A stretch of 47,151 nt of DNA from Leidyana gryllorum EB-2025a (GCA_048772705.1 JBLWGC010000071.1:1-47151); one strand, 5' to 3'; counted from the stretch's first letter, positions 38,140-46,461 are shown. Numbers and translations are program-made. The notes: generated by a model not told the origin, from the letters alone.

Positions 38140-38255
38140 GACTGGTCGGTCGTGCAACCCGCTGAGGGCAGTTGAGATAGTCGTCATACTATGTTGAGAA
38201 CCAGTTCTACTTCTTGAAACTTCGCAACTTCTCTTGGTTCCCGCAAAGCTTTCGT

Positions 38256-38328
38256 GCAGTCATGGTCTAGTGGTTACGACGTCTGCTTAACACGCAGAAG
38301 GTTCCGAGTTCGATCCCAAGTGGCTGTA
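38256..38328 (+). tRNA. tRNA-Val(AAC), weakened
   Basis: Loop TTAACAC; acceptor and T stem have mismatches. Confidence 0.8.
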
Positions 38329-38371
38329 GCTCGAATCTTTGAAGTGAGTCCCACCAAAGCGAGGAAACAGG

Positions 38372-38412
38372 CTCTCTCCAAAACAGGGCATCGAACCCGC
38401 GTCTTCCGCGTC
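38372..38412 (-). pseudogene. tRNA-Asp 3' half remnant
   Basis: B box side and anticodon 3' stem recognisable. Confidence 0.5.
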
Positions 38413-38480
38413 TTCAACCCTAAAAGTCTTCCTTCTCGAGAACTTCACGGACAGAAAACCTGTAAAGTGGCGAACGCTCC

Positions 38481-38560
38481 GGCAAGATGGCCGAGTGGTC
38501 TAAGGCGCTGTGTTCAGGCCGCAGTCCGAAAGGGCGTGGGCTCGAATCCCGCTCTTGTCA
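38481..38560 (+). tRNA. tRNA-Leu(CAG)
   Basis: Loop TTCAGGC; inverted-module partner of 21252, which has AAG. Confidence 0.92.
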
Positions 38561-38630
38561 GCCGTTGTATTGTATTGGCACTCAGTCCCCTCACTTCACT
38601 GATATACAGGTCCTTCGACCTACATACAGC

Positions 38631-38701
38631 TGCACCTGCCGGGACTCGAACTCGGGTTACGACCTTGGAAGGGTCGCATCTTACCCTTAGACCACAAGTG
38701 C
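38631..38701 (-). tRNA. tRNA-Gly(TCC)
   Basis: Loop CTTCCAA; one T stem change. Confidence 0.92.
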
Positions 38702-38897
38702 AATTGCGAAAGATCTGCAGCACCCCGAGAGACTCGGGCAATTTCTACTTCCAGCACGGGGATCGAGTCAAGCACTTTCTCCAGGCGAAGGAAACTCATA
38801 CCACGAGCACTTCAGCCCCGAATGCGGGGCAGTGGATCCCCATACAGCTAGCAAGCTTGCCTCGGTCGAAACGGAACGTCTCCCGAGTGAGAGGCTA

Positions 38898-38970
38898 TGA
38901 TGCGGATGGGACTCGAACCCACAACTCCCGGTTCCGAAGACCGATGCCCTCTCCATTAGGCCACCGCACC
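38898..38970 (-). tRNA. tRNA-Arg(TCG)
   Basis: Loop CTTCGGA; inverted copy of 20835. Confidence 0.92.
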
Positions 38971-39070
38971 ATGGATAGGCTTCGGTCATCTCGCTACTGG
39001 TTGGGTGAAAGAGGAGACACCTCGGGGCAGCCCGCTTTCGTCCCACTCAAAAGTCGGATGCGTACCGAAT

Positions 39071-39143
39071 GCGGTTGTGGCGCAATGGATAGCGCGTTGC
39101 CCTCCTAAGGCAAAGGTTGAGGGTTCGAGTCCCTCCAGCCGTT
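39071..39143 (+). tRNA. tRNA-Arg(CCT)
   Basis: Loop CTCCTAA; perfect T arm GAGGGTTCGAGTCCCTC. Confidence 0.95.
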
Positions 39144-39258
39144 TCCTGCGTGCCTTCGTTTGTGCAAAGTGGAGCACAAACTGGTGAAAGTGATCGATGG
39201 AGTTGGGAGATTGGTCATACCATGTAAAAAGAACTGGATGTACTGGGGTTTGCTGAAT

Positions 39259-39331
39259 GGGCGACTAGCTCAAATGGTTGAGCGCTCGCTTAGCATGCGA
39301 GAGGTACTGGGATCGATGCCCAGGTCGTCCA
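39259..39331 (+). tRNA. tRNA-Ala(AGC)
   Basis: Loop TTAGCAT; all stems paired. Confidence 0.95.
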
Positions 39332-39344
39332 AAGTACGTACGGC

Positions 39345-39402
39345 TGCACGTGGCGGGATCCAAACCACCTTACATCTTTGAAGGGTCGCGGACCACAAGT
39401 GC
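39345..39402 (-). pseudogene. tRNA-Gly-derived remnant, CTTCAAA loop type
   Basis: As 25830. Confidence 0.65.
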
Positions 39403-39446
39403 CATTGGGAGAGCAGCGCAGTCAATGTTTAGGGTGCCTCTGAAAG

Positions 39447-39519
39447 CGGACCTGGCAGGTTTCGAACCTGCGACTTTGTGGTTGACAGCCACACGCTCTG
39501 CCGACTGAGCTACAAGACC
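39447..39519 (-). tRNA. tRNA-Asn body with anticodon GTC
   Basis: All arms match Asn; the single loop change CTGTTAA to CTGTCAA makes the anticodon GTC (Asp). Confidence 0.75.
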
Positions 39520-39636
39520 CAGCTACAATGTTTCAGAGGTTAATATAGGAACCCTCCTCTTGCTGGCGCAGGATTCTGCAACCCCTTATGGTCAGGAATG
39601 TTGGTTTAACATCTTCCAGCGTTTCATCTCAACTTC

Positions 39637-39708
39637 AGGGCACGCGCGAAGTTGAACCACGGACTTGCTGATCTGCAGTCAAATGCTCTACCACTGAGTT
39701 ACGTACCC
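39637..39708 (-). tRNA. tRNA-Cys(GCA)
   Basis: Loop CTGCAGA; one anticodon stem mismatch compared with 28525. Confidence 0.88.
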
Positions 39709-39802
39709 ACGAGGCGCCTCTCATACTCGCTCAGCTTGACCCTGTCTTCTCATTCGAAGCAAAACGGCCGTTATTGTGTACGAGCTCCAACAACAAGGTT
39801 AC

Positions 39803-39873
39803 GCATCTGTGGTCTAGTGGTAGAATGTCTCGTTGCCATCGAGACGACCCGGGTTCGATTCCCGGCAGATGCA
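39803..39873 (+). tRNA. tRNA-Gly(GCC)
   Basis: Loop TTGCCAT; intact. Confidence 0.95.
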
Positions 39874-39938
39874 GAGGAGATAGCACATGGTTGAGTTTTA
39901 TGCGTGAGTTGGTGTTTGACCCCTCCGATCACATCGCA

Positions 39939-40020
39939 CGACAACTGCTGGATTTGAACCAGCCCGGGTCAGGCTCAGTAGATTTCTAGTCTACCCCCTT
40001 AAACACTCGGGCAACTTGCC
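39939..40020 (-). tRNA. tRNA-Ser(AGA)
   Basis: Loop CTAGAAA; one acceptor mismatch. Confidence 0.88.
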
Positions 40021-40129
40021 ACCTGTCGAACTCGGCATTTTGCGGCCAGTGATGTCACATACGGTTCAGCAAGCTTGACTAGGACCCCAAACCGTTGTGA
40101 AAAAGTGCCAGCGAGTAAGAGATGTCGTC

Positions 40130-40211
40130 GGCAAGGTGGCCGAGTGGTTAAGTCGGCCGCCTGCTAAGCCGTTGGGTTCCACCCGCGTGAGTTCGAATCT
40201 CACCCTTGTCG
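40130..40211 (+). tRNA. tRNA-Ser(GCT), stem changed
   Basis: Loop CTGCTAA; anticodon 5' stem and D arm differ from 34142. Confidence 0.82.
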
Positions 40212-40368
40212 GTAGCATTCGGGGAGAGCGCAACTGGTTGAATGATTGAACCGAGGTTTTTGCCCGACTCGAATCCAACTCTTGACGCTGGGGTCTGTAT
40301 ACAAGACCCGTGTTCCATGTGTCCAGTTGAGGAAGCGCTAGTCCGACTCTTCTGGGACGGGCTGAACC

Positions 40369-40438
40369 GGTTGCGTCCTTGGTGGTTAGCACTCGACACT
40401 TTGGATTTTCCGACCTGAGTTCGATCCCGGCGCGACCC
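40369..40438 (+). pseudogene. tRNA-Gln-derived, loop TTG
   Basis: Twin of 34381 in a duplicated block. Confidence 0.65.
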
Positions 40439-40502
40439 TTGAACTGGTCCTCACTACTCCCTGAAGCTTCGCCACTTCTCTTGGGCTGCGGGGACCATCC
40501 AT

Positions 40503-40575
40503 GCAGCCATGGTCTAGTGGTTACGACGTCTGCTTCACACGCAGAAGGTCCCGAGTTCGATCCTCGGTGGCTGTA
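40503..40575 (+). tRNA. tRNA-Val(CAC)
   Basis: Loop TTCACAC in TCTGC/GCAGA; the only CAC copy, one base from the AAC copies. Confidence 0.9.
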
Positions 40576-40630
40576 GCTCGCAACTTTCAGCGAGAACCAA
40601 AGGACAGAAGCTTAAGCGAAACCACCTGCG

Positions 40631-40702
40631 TTTCGAGGCCGGGAATCGAACCCGGGTCTTCCGCGTGACAGGCGGAAATACTGACCACTATACTATCTCG
40701 GA
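40631..40702 (-). tRNA. tRNA-Asp(GTC)
   Basis: Loop CTGTCAC; acceptor 3' strand has two changes. Confidence 0.8.
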
Positions 40703-40786
40703 CGCTCCGGCCTCCAACCCCAGAAGTCCTTCCATTTTGAGATTTCAAGTACAGGAAACGCGTGGACGGCGAGCCTAAAACATTCC

Positions 40787-40862
40787 GGCAAGATGGCCTA
40801 GTGGTCTAAAACGCTGTGTTCAGGCCGCAGTCCGAAAGGGCGAGGATCTGGGGTTGAGCCTT
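40787..40862 (+). pseudogene. tRNA-Leu(CAG), T arm lost
   Basis: Loop TTCAGGC and variable arm kept; see 31278. Confidence 0.7.
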
Positions 40863-40886
40863 TCGAACCCCGGAGCAGTTGGACGG

Positions 40887-40966
40887 CCGGGGGTAGCTCA
40901 GTTGGTAGAGCATCTGACTGTAGTACTGGCATCAGATAGTCGGCGGTTCGATTCCGTCCCACCGGA
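40887..40966 (+). tRNA. tRNA-Tyr(GTA) with 7-nt intron
   Basis: Loop CTGTAG, intron TACTGGC (40924-40930), then A. Stem TCTGA/TCAGA, T arm GGCGGTTCGATTCCGTC, acceptor CCGGGGG/CCACCGG. Confidence 0.92.
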
Positions 40967-41150
40967 AGTAGCGAGGTGCTGTGCAAACTACTACTCAACC
41001 TGATGGACTTTGGCAAAAAGCGTTGATGGGCCAACTGGAGTTAATCTGGCGAAGATTCCATGCATATATAACTCAAATGTTGTCTTAGCTGAGCAGCATA
41101 TCTCATCCGACCTTGGATAGACTGACGTTTTGAGTCAACAAGTACCAGAC

Positions 41151-41222
41151 GGGCTGTTCTGGGAATCGAACCCAGGACTTCTTCCACCCAAAGGAACGAT
41201 CATATCACTAGACCAAACAGCC
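41151..41222 (-). tRNA. tRNA-Pro(TGG)
   Basis: Loop TTTGGGT; T arm intact, one anticodon stem change. Confidence 0.87.
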
Positions 41223-41325
41223 GGATATTTGGGTGCATGCGACGGGATATACACACGAAGACATGAATTGACTTCCACTGTCCACCCAACGGCAAATAGG
41301 GTGTAACTAAGTTTAGAGCTTCCTT

Positions 41326-41398
41326 CCCGCCCTAGCTCAGTCGGTAGAGCGCAAGACTCTTAATCTTGCAGTCGCGGGTTCCAGCCCCGCGGGCGGTG
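41326..41398 (+). tRNA. tRNA-Lys(CTT)
   Basis: Loop CTCTTAA; first acceptor base mispaired, B box GGTTCCAGCCC. Its upstream 50 bp recur at the end of the window, so another Lys probably follows. Confidence 0.85.
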
Positions 41399-41462
41399 CG
41401 GATCAATGTCTCTGGTAGGAGTATAAAAGAAATATTTTGCTTGCAAGCACACTGAGCTGAAT

Positions 41463-41535
41463 TTCCCCTGCCGGGACTTGAACCAGGATCGAGCGGGTGA
41501 AAGCCTCATATCCAAGCCACATAGACTACAGTGGA
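41463..41535 (-). tRNA. tRNA-Glu(TTC), weakened
   Basis: Loop CTTTCAC; mismatches in T, anticodon and acceptor stems. Confidence 0.6.
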
Positions 41536-41616
41536 CGAGTCCCCGAGTTGAGGCTTCGGACGAGAGCCGTACCATGTTGAGATGAGGTGGAGCGTCGCGT
41601 TAACCGACAACCAACC

Positions 41617-41688
41617 GGGCTGTTCTGGGAACCGAACCCAGGACTTCTTCCACCCGAAGGAAGAATCATACCACTAGACCAAACAGCC
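41617..41688 (-). tRNA. tRNA-Pro(CGG)
   Basis: Loop TTCGGGT; B box GGTTCGGTTCC. Confidence 0.88.
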
Positions 41689-41775
41689 GCCTGTCGGTCG
41701 TGCAAACCGCTGAGGACACTTGAGATAGTGGTCATACTATGTTCAGAACCAACAAATGCGGTGGGTCTGCACAAG

Positions 41776-41848
41776 TGGCGACGAGCTCAAATGGTAGAGC
41801 GCTCGCTTTGCATGCGAGAGGTACTGGGATTGATACCCAGGTCGTCCA
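41776..41848 (+). tRNA. tRNA-Ala(TGC)
   Basis: Loop TTTGCAT; acceptor and A box slightly altered. Confidence 0.85.
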
Positions 41849-41937
41849 AACTACATGCAACCTTGGGTGCAGAGAAACGCCTGCGGAGTGGTTCAAAACT
41901 GTTAGTGTTCTTCTTTCGATCCAATCGAGAAGCTCTT

Positions 41938-42010
41938 GCCTACGTGGCGTGATGGAAAGCGCGTTGGACTTCAAATCCAAAGGTTGCGAGTTCGCGTCTC
42001 GCCGTAGGTA
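41938..42010 (+). tRNA. tRNA with anticodon TCA (UGA-reading), Arg-like body
   Basis: Acceptor GCCTACG/CGTAGGT, D arm GGCGTGATGGAAAGC, anticodon arm TTGGA-CTTCAAA-TCCAA and T arm GCGAG-TTCGCGT-CTCGC all pair. The body resembles Arg(TCT), which would differ by one anticodon base, and shares blocks with the Arg(CCT) genes here. It is 73 nt, so not a tRNA-Sec. T-loop base 58 is C in place of the near-invariant A. Alternatives: damaged Arg(TCT), Trp-like suppressor. Single copy. Confidence 0.75.
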
Positions 42011-42076
42011 GACAAATGATCAGCACTTTACTTCGATTATCTGGCTGACTCTAGCTGCCTTCGCTGTGGAATGTTG

Positions 42077-42149
42077 TCCACTGTAGTCTAAGTGGCTAGG
42101 ATATGCGGCTTTCACCCGCACGATCCGGGTTCAAGTGCCGGGAGTGGAA
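42077..42149 (+). tRNA. tRNA-Glu(TTC)
   Basis: Loop CTTTCAC; two changes at the T stem to acceptor border. Confidence 0.85.
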
Positions 42150-42223
42150 GTTATTGGACTACTCGAGCAAAGTGCCACTAATCTCCGTCAATAGCGATTT
42201 CTTCGTTATCTCCGGCTCACATT

Positions 42224-42295
42224 GCCTTCGTAGCTTAGGGGCAAAGCGTTCGCTTCGTAAGCGAGAAGTCGCCGGTTCGATTCCGGCAGAAGGCT
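42224..42295 (+). tRNA. tRNA-Thr(CGT)
   Basis: Loop TTCGTAA; one acceptor mismatch. Confidence 0.9.
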
Positions 42296-42362
42296 TTGAT
42301 GCATCGATGGGCTTATAAGGAATGGCTGTCATCACGTACAAGATTGAACAGGATGGTGTTCT

Positions 42363-42433
42363 GCATCTGTGGTCTAGTGGAAAACTCACTCGCTGGCATC
42401 GAGATAACCCGTTTGCGATTCTCGACAGATGCA
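42363..42433 (+). pseudogene. tRNA-Gly, decayed
   Basis: Acceptor intact; loop CTGGCAT and T arm destroyed. Twin of 35159. Confidence 0.65.
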
Positions 42434-42477
42434 AGATGATAGCATGATGAGTTTGTCGGCGGTTCCGATTCCGACCC

Positions 42478-42550
42478 TGGGAGTGGAGAGGATCGAACTC
42501 TCGACTTCAGGATTATGAGACCTACGCGCTACCGACTGCGCTACACTCCC
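42478..42550 (-). tRNA. Elongator tRNA-Met(CAT)
   Basis: Loop CTCATAA; all arms intact. Confidence 0.95.
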
Positions 42551-42673
42551 TAGTGAAACTTCTCTCGATGCATCTCCTCCTGTCAAAAGGGTGAACGGGG
42601 ATGCTGTATCAAAGGCCCAAAACCATCCCCCGCTCCAGACTCATTACTTTGTGGTCAGGAATGGAGGTGTCAC

Positions 42674-42744
42674 GCATCTGTGGTCTAGTGGTAGAATGTC
42701 TCGTTGCCATCGAGACGACCCGGGTTCGATTCCCGGCAGATGCA
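42674..42744 (+). tRNA. tRNA-Gly(GCC)
   Basis: Loop TTGCCAT; TTTTT follows within 20 bp. Confidence 0.95.
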
Positions 42745-42894
42745 GAGGACACATGGTTGTTTTTCCACCATTCCAGAAATTCCGTCCCGCCGGGAGTTGA
42801 GGAGTGCACTTCTTACAACGTAGTTCGTCTGACACTCCTGTTCCATTCCATCCTGATCGATGCTTCGCCACCTCTACAGCCTCGCTCAAAGATT

Positions 42895-42966
42895 GTCCGA
42901 GTCGTCTAGTGGTTAGGACAGCACGTTGTGGCCGTGCAAACCCAGGCTCGATTCCTGGCTCGGACA
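42895..42966 (+). tRNA. tRNA-His(GTG)
   Basis: Loop TTGTGGC in GCACG/CGTGC; acceptor GTCCGAG/CTCGGAC. G-1 is expected to be added after transcription. Confidence 0.93.
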
Positions 42967-43038
42967 AGCAGTCTGAAGTGCATTGCTCTTCGCCCCGGTT
43001 GAAAACATTGTTGCAGCCGTCAAGTCTGTACGATCGAC

Positions 43039-43106
43039 TGCACCTGGCGGGACTCGAACCCGGGCTGCGAGCATGGGAAGCTCGCATCCTACTGGACCAC
43101 AAGTGC
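43039..43106 (-). tRNA. tRNA-Gly(CCC), D arm short
   Basis: Loop TTCCCAT in CGAGC/GCTCG; D loop three bases shorter than 45465. Confidence 0.8.
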
Positions 43107-43164
43107 ACTCGAGAAAGAGCTTCAGCACCCCGAGAGTCGGCCGCAGTCTGCGTTGAGCTAGTGG

Positions 43165-43231
43165 GTGCCTCAGGTACTGTCAGGTCCCAGTCTGTAAGAG
43201 ACTTACCATCTGGTGGCTGAGCTACGAGGCT
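43165..43231 (-). pseudogene. Lys/Asn-like decayed tRNA
   Basis: Same family as 22602 and 32640, no usable anticodon arm. Confidence 0.6.
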
Positions 43232-43291
43232 CAGCTAAGATGATTGGAGCTTGAGAGACTTAAGCTTTGCAGTGCCCAGTCGATGCAGTCA

Positions 43292-43363
43292 AGCCATCTG
43301 CCGGAATCGAACCGGCGACCTTTCGCTTACTAAGCGAATGCTCTGCCCCTAAGCTAAGAAGGC
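43292..43363 (-). tRNA. tRNA-Thr(AGT)
   Basis: Loop TTAGTAA; one acceptor mismatch. Confidence 0.92.
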
Positions 43364-43439
43364 AATGCAAGCCGAAGATCACGAATCAGACACTATTGAC
43401 GGAGATTGCTGGAGCACTTTGCTCGAATGGTCCAATGAC

Positions 43440-43512
43440 TTGCACTGCCGGGACTTGAACCCGGATCGTGCGGGTGAAAGCCGCATATCCTAGCCACTTA
43501 GACTACAGTGGA
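43440..43512 (-). tRNA. tRNA-Glu(TTC)
   Basis: Loop CTTTCAC; one acceptor mismatch. Confidence 0.93.
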
Positions 43513-43598
43513 CGAGTCGCGACAGTTGCACTGACGAATGAGGCGCCAGAGAACTGTGAGTCGATCTCAGGTGGGAAGTTCACCTAGGTTTGGCGGGT

Positions 43599-43646
43599 GG
43601 GCGGCTATCTCAAGTGGTAGAGCGATGACTTTGCACGCGAGAGGTC
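43599..43646 (+). pseudogene. tRNA-Ala(TGC)-like 5' half
   Basis: Inverted copy of 22189, with the same flanks. Confidence 0.6.
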
Positions 43647-43730
43647 GGTTTAGACACCTATAAATGCCGCAGGACAGGCTGAACATGGGGGTATTTGGTC
43701 ACTCCTCGCGGCATGTCGAATTCGAGAGTT

Positions 43731-43812
43731 GGCAACTTGCCCGAGTGGTTAAGGGGGTAGACTTGAAATCTAGTGGGTCTGGCCCGCGCTGGTTCGAATC
43801 GAGCAGTTGTCC
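43731..43812 (+). tRNA. tRNA-Ser(TGA)
   Basis: Loop CTTGAAA; T stem and anticodon stem one mismatch each. Confidence 0.85.
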
Positions 43813-43888
43813 TGTTATGTGATCGGGCATCAACTCCATTCGGTCGTGACTCTGTTTTCAAATACCGCAGGTGCAGCCGTTAGAAGTT

Positions 43889-43961
43889 TGGACGACCTGG
43901 GCATCCATCCCAGTATCTCTCGCATTCTGAGCGAGTGCTATATCATTCCAGCTAGTCGCCT
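43889..43961 (-). pseudogene. tRNA-Ala, decayed
   Basis: Ala outline; loop TCAGAAT and damaged D arm and B box. Confidence 0.65.
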
Positions 43962-44049
43962 GCTGTGCAGACCCCATAGCATTTAGTGGTTCTTGACATA
44001 TTATAACCAGTCTCCCGACTGTACCAGCCATTCGCACCACCGACCGATG

Positions 44050-44120
44050 GGCTGTTTGGTCTAGTGCTATGATCCCTCCTCAGGGTGGAAGGAGTCCTGG
44101 TTCGATTCCCAGAAGAGCCC
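44050..44120 (+). tRNA. tRNA-Pro(AGG), one base short
   Basis: Twin of 17940 with one more acceptor change. Confidence 0.65.
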
Positions 44121-44257
44121 TCTTGGTCGTGGGTTGACCCGACGGGACAAGTTGCCCTCAGAACCAACACAGCCACCTCGTTAGCACACTTGGGTAGTCA
44201 GGGCATACTAGAATCTCAAGAATCGCATTTCGGCTACCTCTTCCATGTTGCAGACTG

Positions 44258-44329
44258 AGCAGTGTAGCTCAGTGGAAGAGTGTTGGGCTCATAACCCAAC
44301 GGTCCGTCGATCGAAACGACGCACTGCTA
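44258..44329 (+). tRNA. Initiator tRNA-Met(CAT)
   Basis: Same as 18153 except one base in the anticodon arm border; also a perfect primer source for elements 1 and 2. Confidence 0.95.
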
Positions 44330-44373
44330 AGTGTGCGCAGCAGGGATTATAGAATAGATTCTCTCGTGAGCAA

Positions 44374-44445
44374 AGCCTTCTGCCGGAATCGAACCGGCGA
44401 CCTTTCGCTTACTAAGCGAATGCTCTGCCCCTAAGCTAAGAAGGC
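44374..44445 (-). tRNA. tRNA-Thr(AGT)
   Basis: Identical to 18274. Confidence 0.95.
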
Positions 44446-44521
44446 AATATTAGCTGGAAATCACGCATCAGTCACTATTGACGGAGGTTACTGGAGCACT
44501 TTGCTCGAATGGTCCAATGAC

Positions 44522-44594
44522 TTGCACTGCCGGGACTTGAACCCGGATCGTGCGGGTGAAAGCCGCATATCCTAGCCACTTAGACTACAGTGGA
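44522..44594 (-). tRNA. tRNA-Glu(TTC)
   Basis: Loop CTTTCAC; intact where the duplicate at 18422 has decayed. Confidence 0.93.
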
Positions 44595-44711
44595 CAACTC
44601 CCTCAGCTGCAGCTTTAGCCGAGAGCCGTACCCTCTTGACAAGACGTGGTTGCAGAATCCTGCGGTAGAAAAAGGAGGATCTCTATACTAACCTCTGAAG
44701 CATTGTAGCTG

Positions 44712-44784
44712 GGTCTTGTAGCTCAGTCGCCAAAGCGTGTGGCTGTTAACCACAAAGTCGCAGGTTCGAAACCTGCCAGGACTG
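44712..44784 (+). tRNA. tRNA-Asn(GTT)
   Basis: Loop CTGTTAA; T arm perfect; small D loop changes. Confidence 0.92.
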
Positions 44785-44815
44785 GTTTCAGAGGCACACT
44801 AAACACTGAGTGCGC

Positions 44816-44876
44816 TGCCCCTTGTGGTCTGCGACTCTTCAAAGATGTAAGTTTGTTTGGATCCCGCCACGTGCAG
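44816..44876 (+). pseudogene. tRNA-Gly-derived remnant, CTTCAAA loop type
   Basis: Inverted member of the family at 25830, again between Asn and Ala. Confidence 0.6.
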
Positions 44877-44888
44877 CCGTACGTACTT

Positions 44889-44961
44889 TGGACGACCTGG
44901 GTATCGATCCCAGTACCTCTCGCATGCGAAGCGAGCGCTCTACCATCTGAGCTAGCCGCCC
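44889..44961 (-). tRNA. tRNA-Ala(CGC)
   Basis: Loop TTCGCAT in CTCGC/GCGAG; the only CGC copy. Confidence 0.92.
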
Positions 44962-45021
44962 ATGCGCTCTACATGGAAGACCTATTGCGTCCAGTGGCTG
45001 ACCGAGGGCCGATAAAACGGC

Positions 45022-45101
45022 TGACAAGAGTGGGATTCGAACCCAAGCCCTTTCGGACTGCGGCCTTAACACAGCGCCTTGGACCACTCGGCCATCTTGC
45101 C
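45022..45101 (-). tRNA. tRNA-Leu(AAG)
   Basis: Loop TTAAGGC; T stem has one mismatch. Confidence 0.9.
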
Positions 45102-45195
45102 GGAGTGTTCTTGGCTCGCCACTTTACACGTTTTCTGTTCGTGAAGTCTCGAGAAGGAAGGCTTTTCTCACGGCCCGGGGTGCTTAGATGGCAAC

Positions 45196-45232
45196 CCATC
45201 TGATTGCAGTGGCATCAGCTATTCGACGGGTA
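45196..45232 (+). pseudogene. tRNA-Tyr-like anticodon arm fragment
   Basis: CATCTGATTGCAGTGGCATC resembles the Tyr anticodon arm with its intron; nothing else is left. Confidence 0.5.
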
Positions 45233-45313
45233 AATGACGTAATTCGTCTGACGTTCCTGTTCCATTCCATCCGGATCGATGCTTCGCTACCTCTAAAGCC
45301 TCGCTCGAAGATT

Positions 45314-45385
45314 GTCCAAGTCGTCTAGTGGTTAGGACAGCACGTTGTGGCCGTGCAATCCCAGGCTCGATTCCTGGCTCGGACA
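45314..45385 (+). tRNA. tRNA-His(GTG)
   Basis: Loop TTGTGGC; one acceptor mismatch. His-Gly(CCC) block is a direct repeat of 42.84-43.13 kb. Confidence 0.92.
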
Positions 45386-45464
45386 AGCAGTCTAAAGTGC
45401 ATTGCTCTTCGCCCCGAGATGTTGAAAATATCGTTGCAGCCATGGTCAAGTCTGTACGATCGGC

Positions 45465-45535
45465 TGCACCTACCGGGACTCGAACCCGGGCTGCGAGCAT
45501 GGGAAGCTCGCATCCTACCCTTGGACCACAAATGC
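45465..45535 (-). tRNA. tRNA-Gly(CCC)
   Basis: Loop TTCCCAT in CGAGC/GCTCG; T arm CCCGGGTTCGAGTCCCGG. Confidence 0.92.
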
Positions 45536-45668
45536 ACTTGAGAAAGAGCTTCAGCACCATGAGACTCGGCCGCAGTCTGCGTTGAGCTAGTGGGTGAGAA
45601 TTCATGCGTAAGTTGGTGTCTGACCCCTCCAATCATATCGCACGACAACTCCGACACTTGCCTCCTTA

Positions 45669-45749
45669 TGCGAGAAGTGGGGTTCGAACCCACGCGGAAT
45701 TAACCAGTGGATCTTAAGGCCACCCCCTTAACCTCTCGGGCATTCTCGC
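45669..45749 (-). tRNA. tRNA-Leu(TAA)
   Basis: Class II, loop CTTAAGA, acceptor GCGAGAA/TTCTCGC, B box GGGTTCGAACCCC. Confidence 0.88.
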
Positions 45750-45816
45750 AATGCAGCATCGAAATAAGTAGTCTGGGGTTCCTGCGGGTAGCCAGTGCCG
45801 ACCATGTGAGTGGGGT

Positions 45817-45853
45817 CTGAACACAGCGCCTTGCCCACTGGGGCATCTTGCCA
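45817..45853 (-). pseudogene. tRNA-Leu 5' part
   Basis: GGCAAGATGCCCCAGTGGGC on the minus strand with the start of the anticodon arm. Confidence 0.55.
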
Positions 45854-45957
45854 CATTCTGGTAGGCGCAAGTCTGCATGGGTGCGAATCCCATTCTGTGC
45901 AACGGTACTCATTCCAGGGCGGAATTGGCCATTACATCGTGGATCCCCCTAACATTC

Positions 45958-46031
45958 GGCTGTTCGGTCTAGTGGTATGATCCTTCCTTAGGGGGTGGAA
46001 GGAGTCCTGGGTTCGATTCCTAAAACAGCCT
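45958..46031 (+). tRNA. tRNA-Pro(AGG-like), enlarged loop
   Basis: Two extra G in the anticodon loop (TTAGGGGGT) and T stem mismatches; probably not functional. Confidence 0.55.
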
Positions 46032-46120
46032 TTTTGCTAGCCGCTGACGAGGGTCTGGGAGAGTTGATACACGCATCCCCTGTCTCAAATACGATAACGA
46101 GTCCGCCTACCACGTCACTC

Positions 46121-46157
46121 GACAGCTGCTAGATTCGAACCAGTGGGGCCAGGCGAT
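46121..46157 (-). pseudogene. tRNA-Ser 3' part
   Basis: Acceptor 3' strand and T arm of Ser, then lost. Confidence 0.6.
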
Positions 46158-46199
46158 ACTGACGACTCAGGTGTTTAAGACAGTGAGGCTGTGGGTTGT

Positions 46200-46272
46200 G
46201 CGGTGGTGGCGCAATGGATAGCGTGTTGCCCTCCGGAGGCAAAGGTTGTGGGTTCGAGTCCCGCCCACCGTT
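46200..46272 (+). tRNA. tRNA-Arg(CCG)
   Basis: Loop CTCCGGA in TTGCC/GGCAA; acceptor GCGGTGG/CCACCGT. Confidence 0.93.
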
Positions 46273-46461
46273 CTCGTAGTCCCGCTCAACCGTGGAATCG
46301 AGAAGAGTGGCTGCCATTCGGAGCCGTGCAGACTTGCGCCATCCAAACTCAAGTTTGGCACCGCAGGCCACCGCGATCTGTGCCACAGTGTTGAGCTTGA
46401 GGGCTCGAAGTGCCACTGTTGAGGAACCGAGGCTGGAAAAGTTCACTTGGGTTTAGCGGAT

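Noticed and set aside
41938-42010. Selenocysteine tRNA
   Set aside because: Length is 73 nt with a short variable loop and a 7-bp acceptor; tRNA-Sec has about 90 nt, a long variable arm and an extended acceptor.
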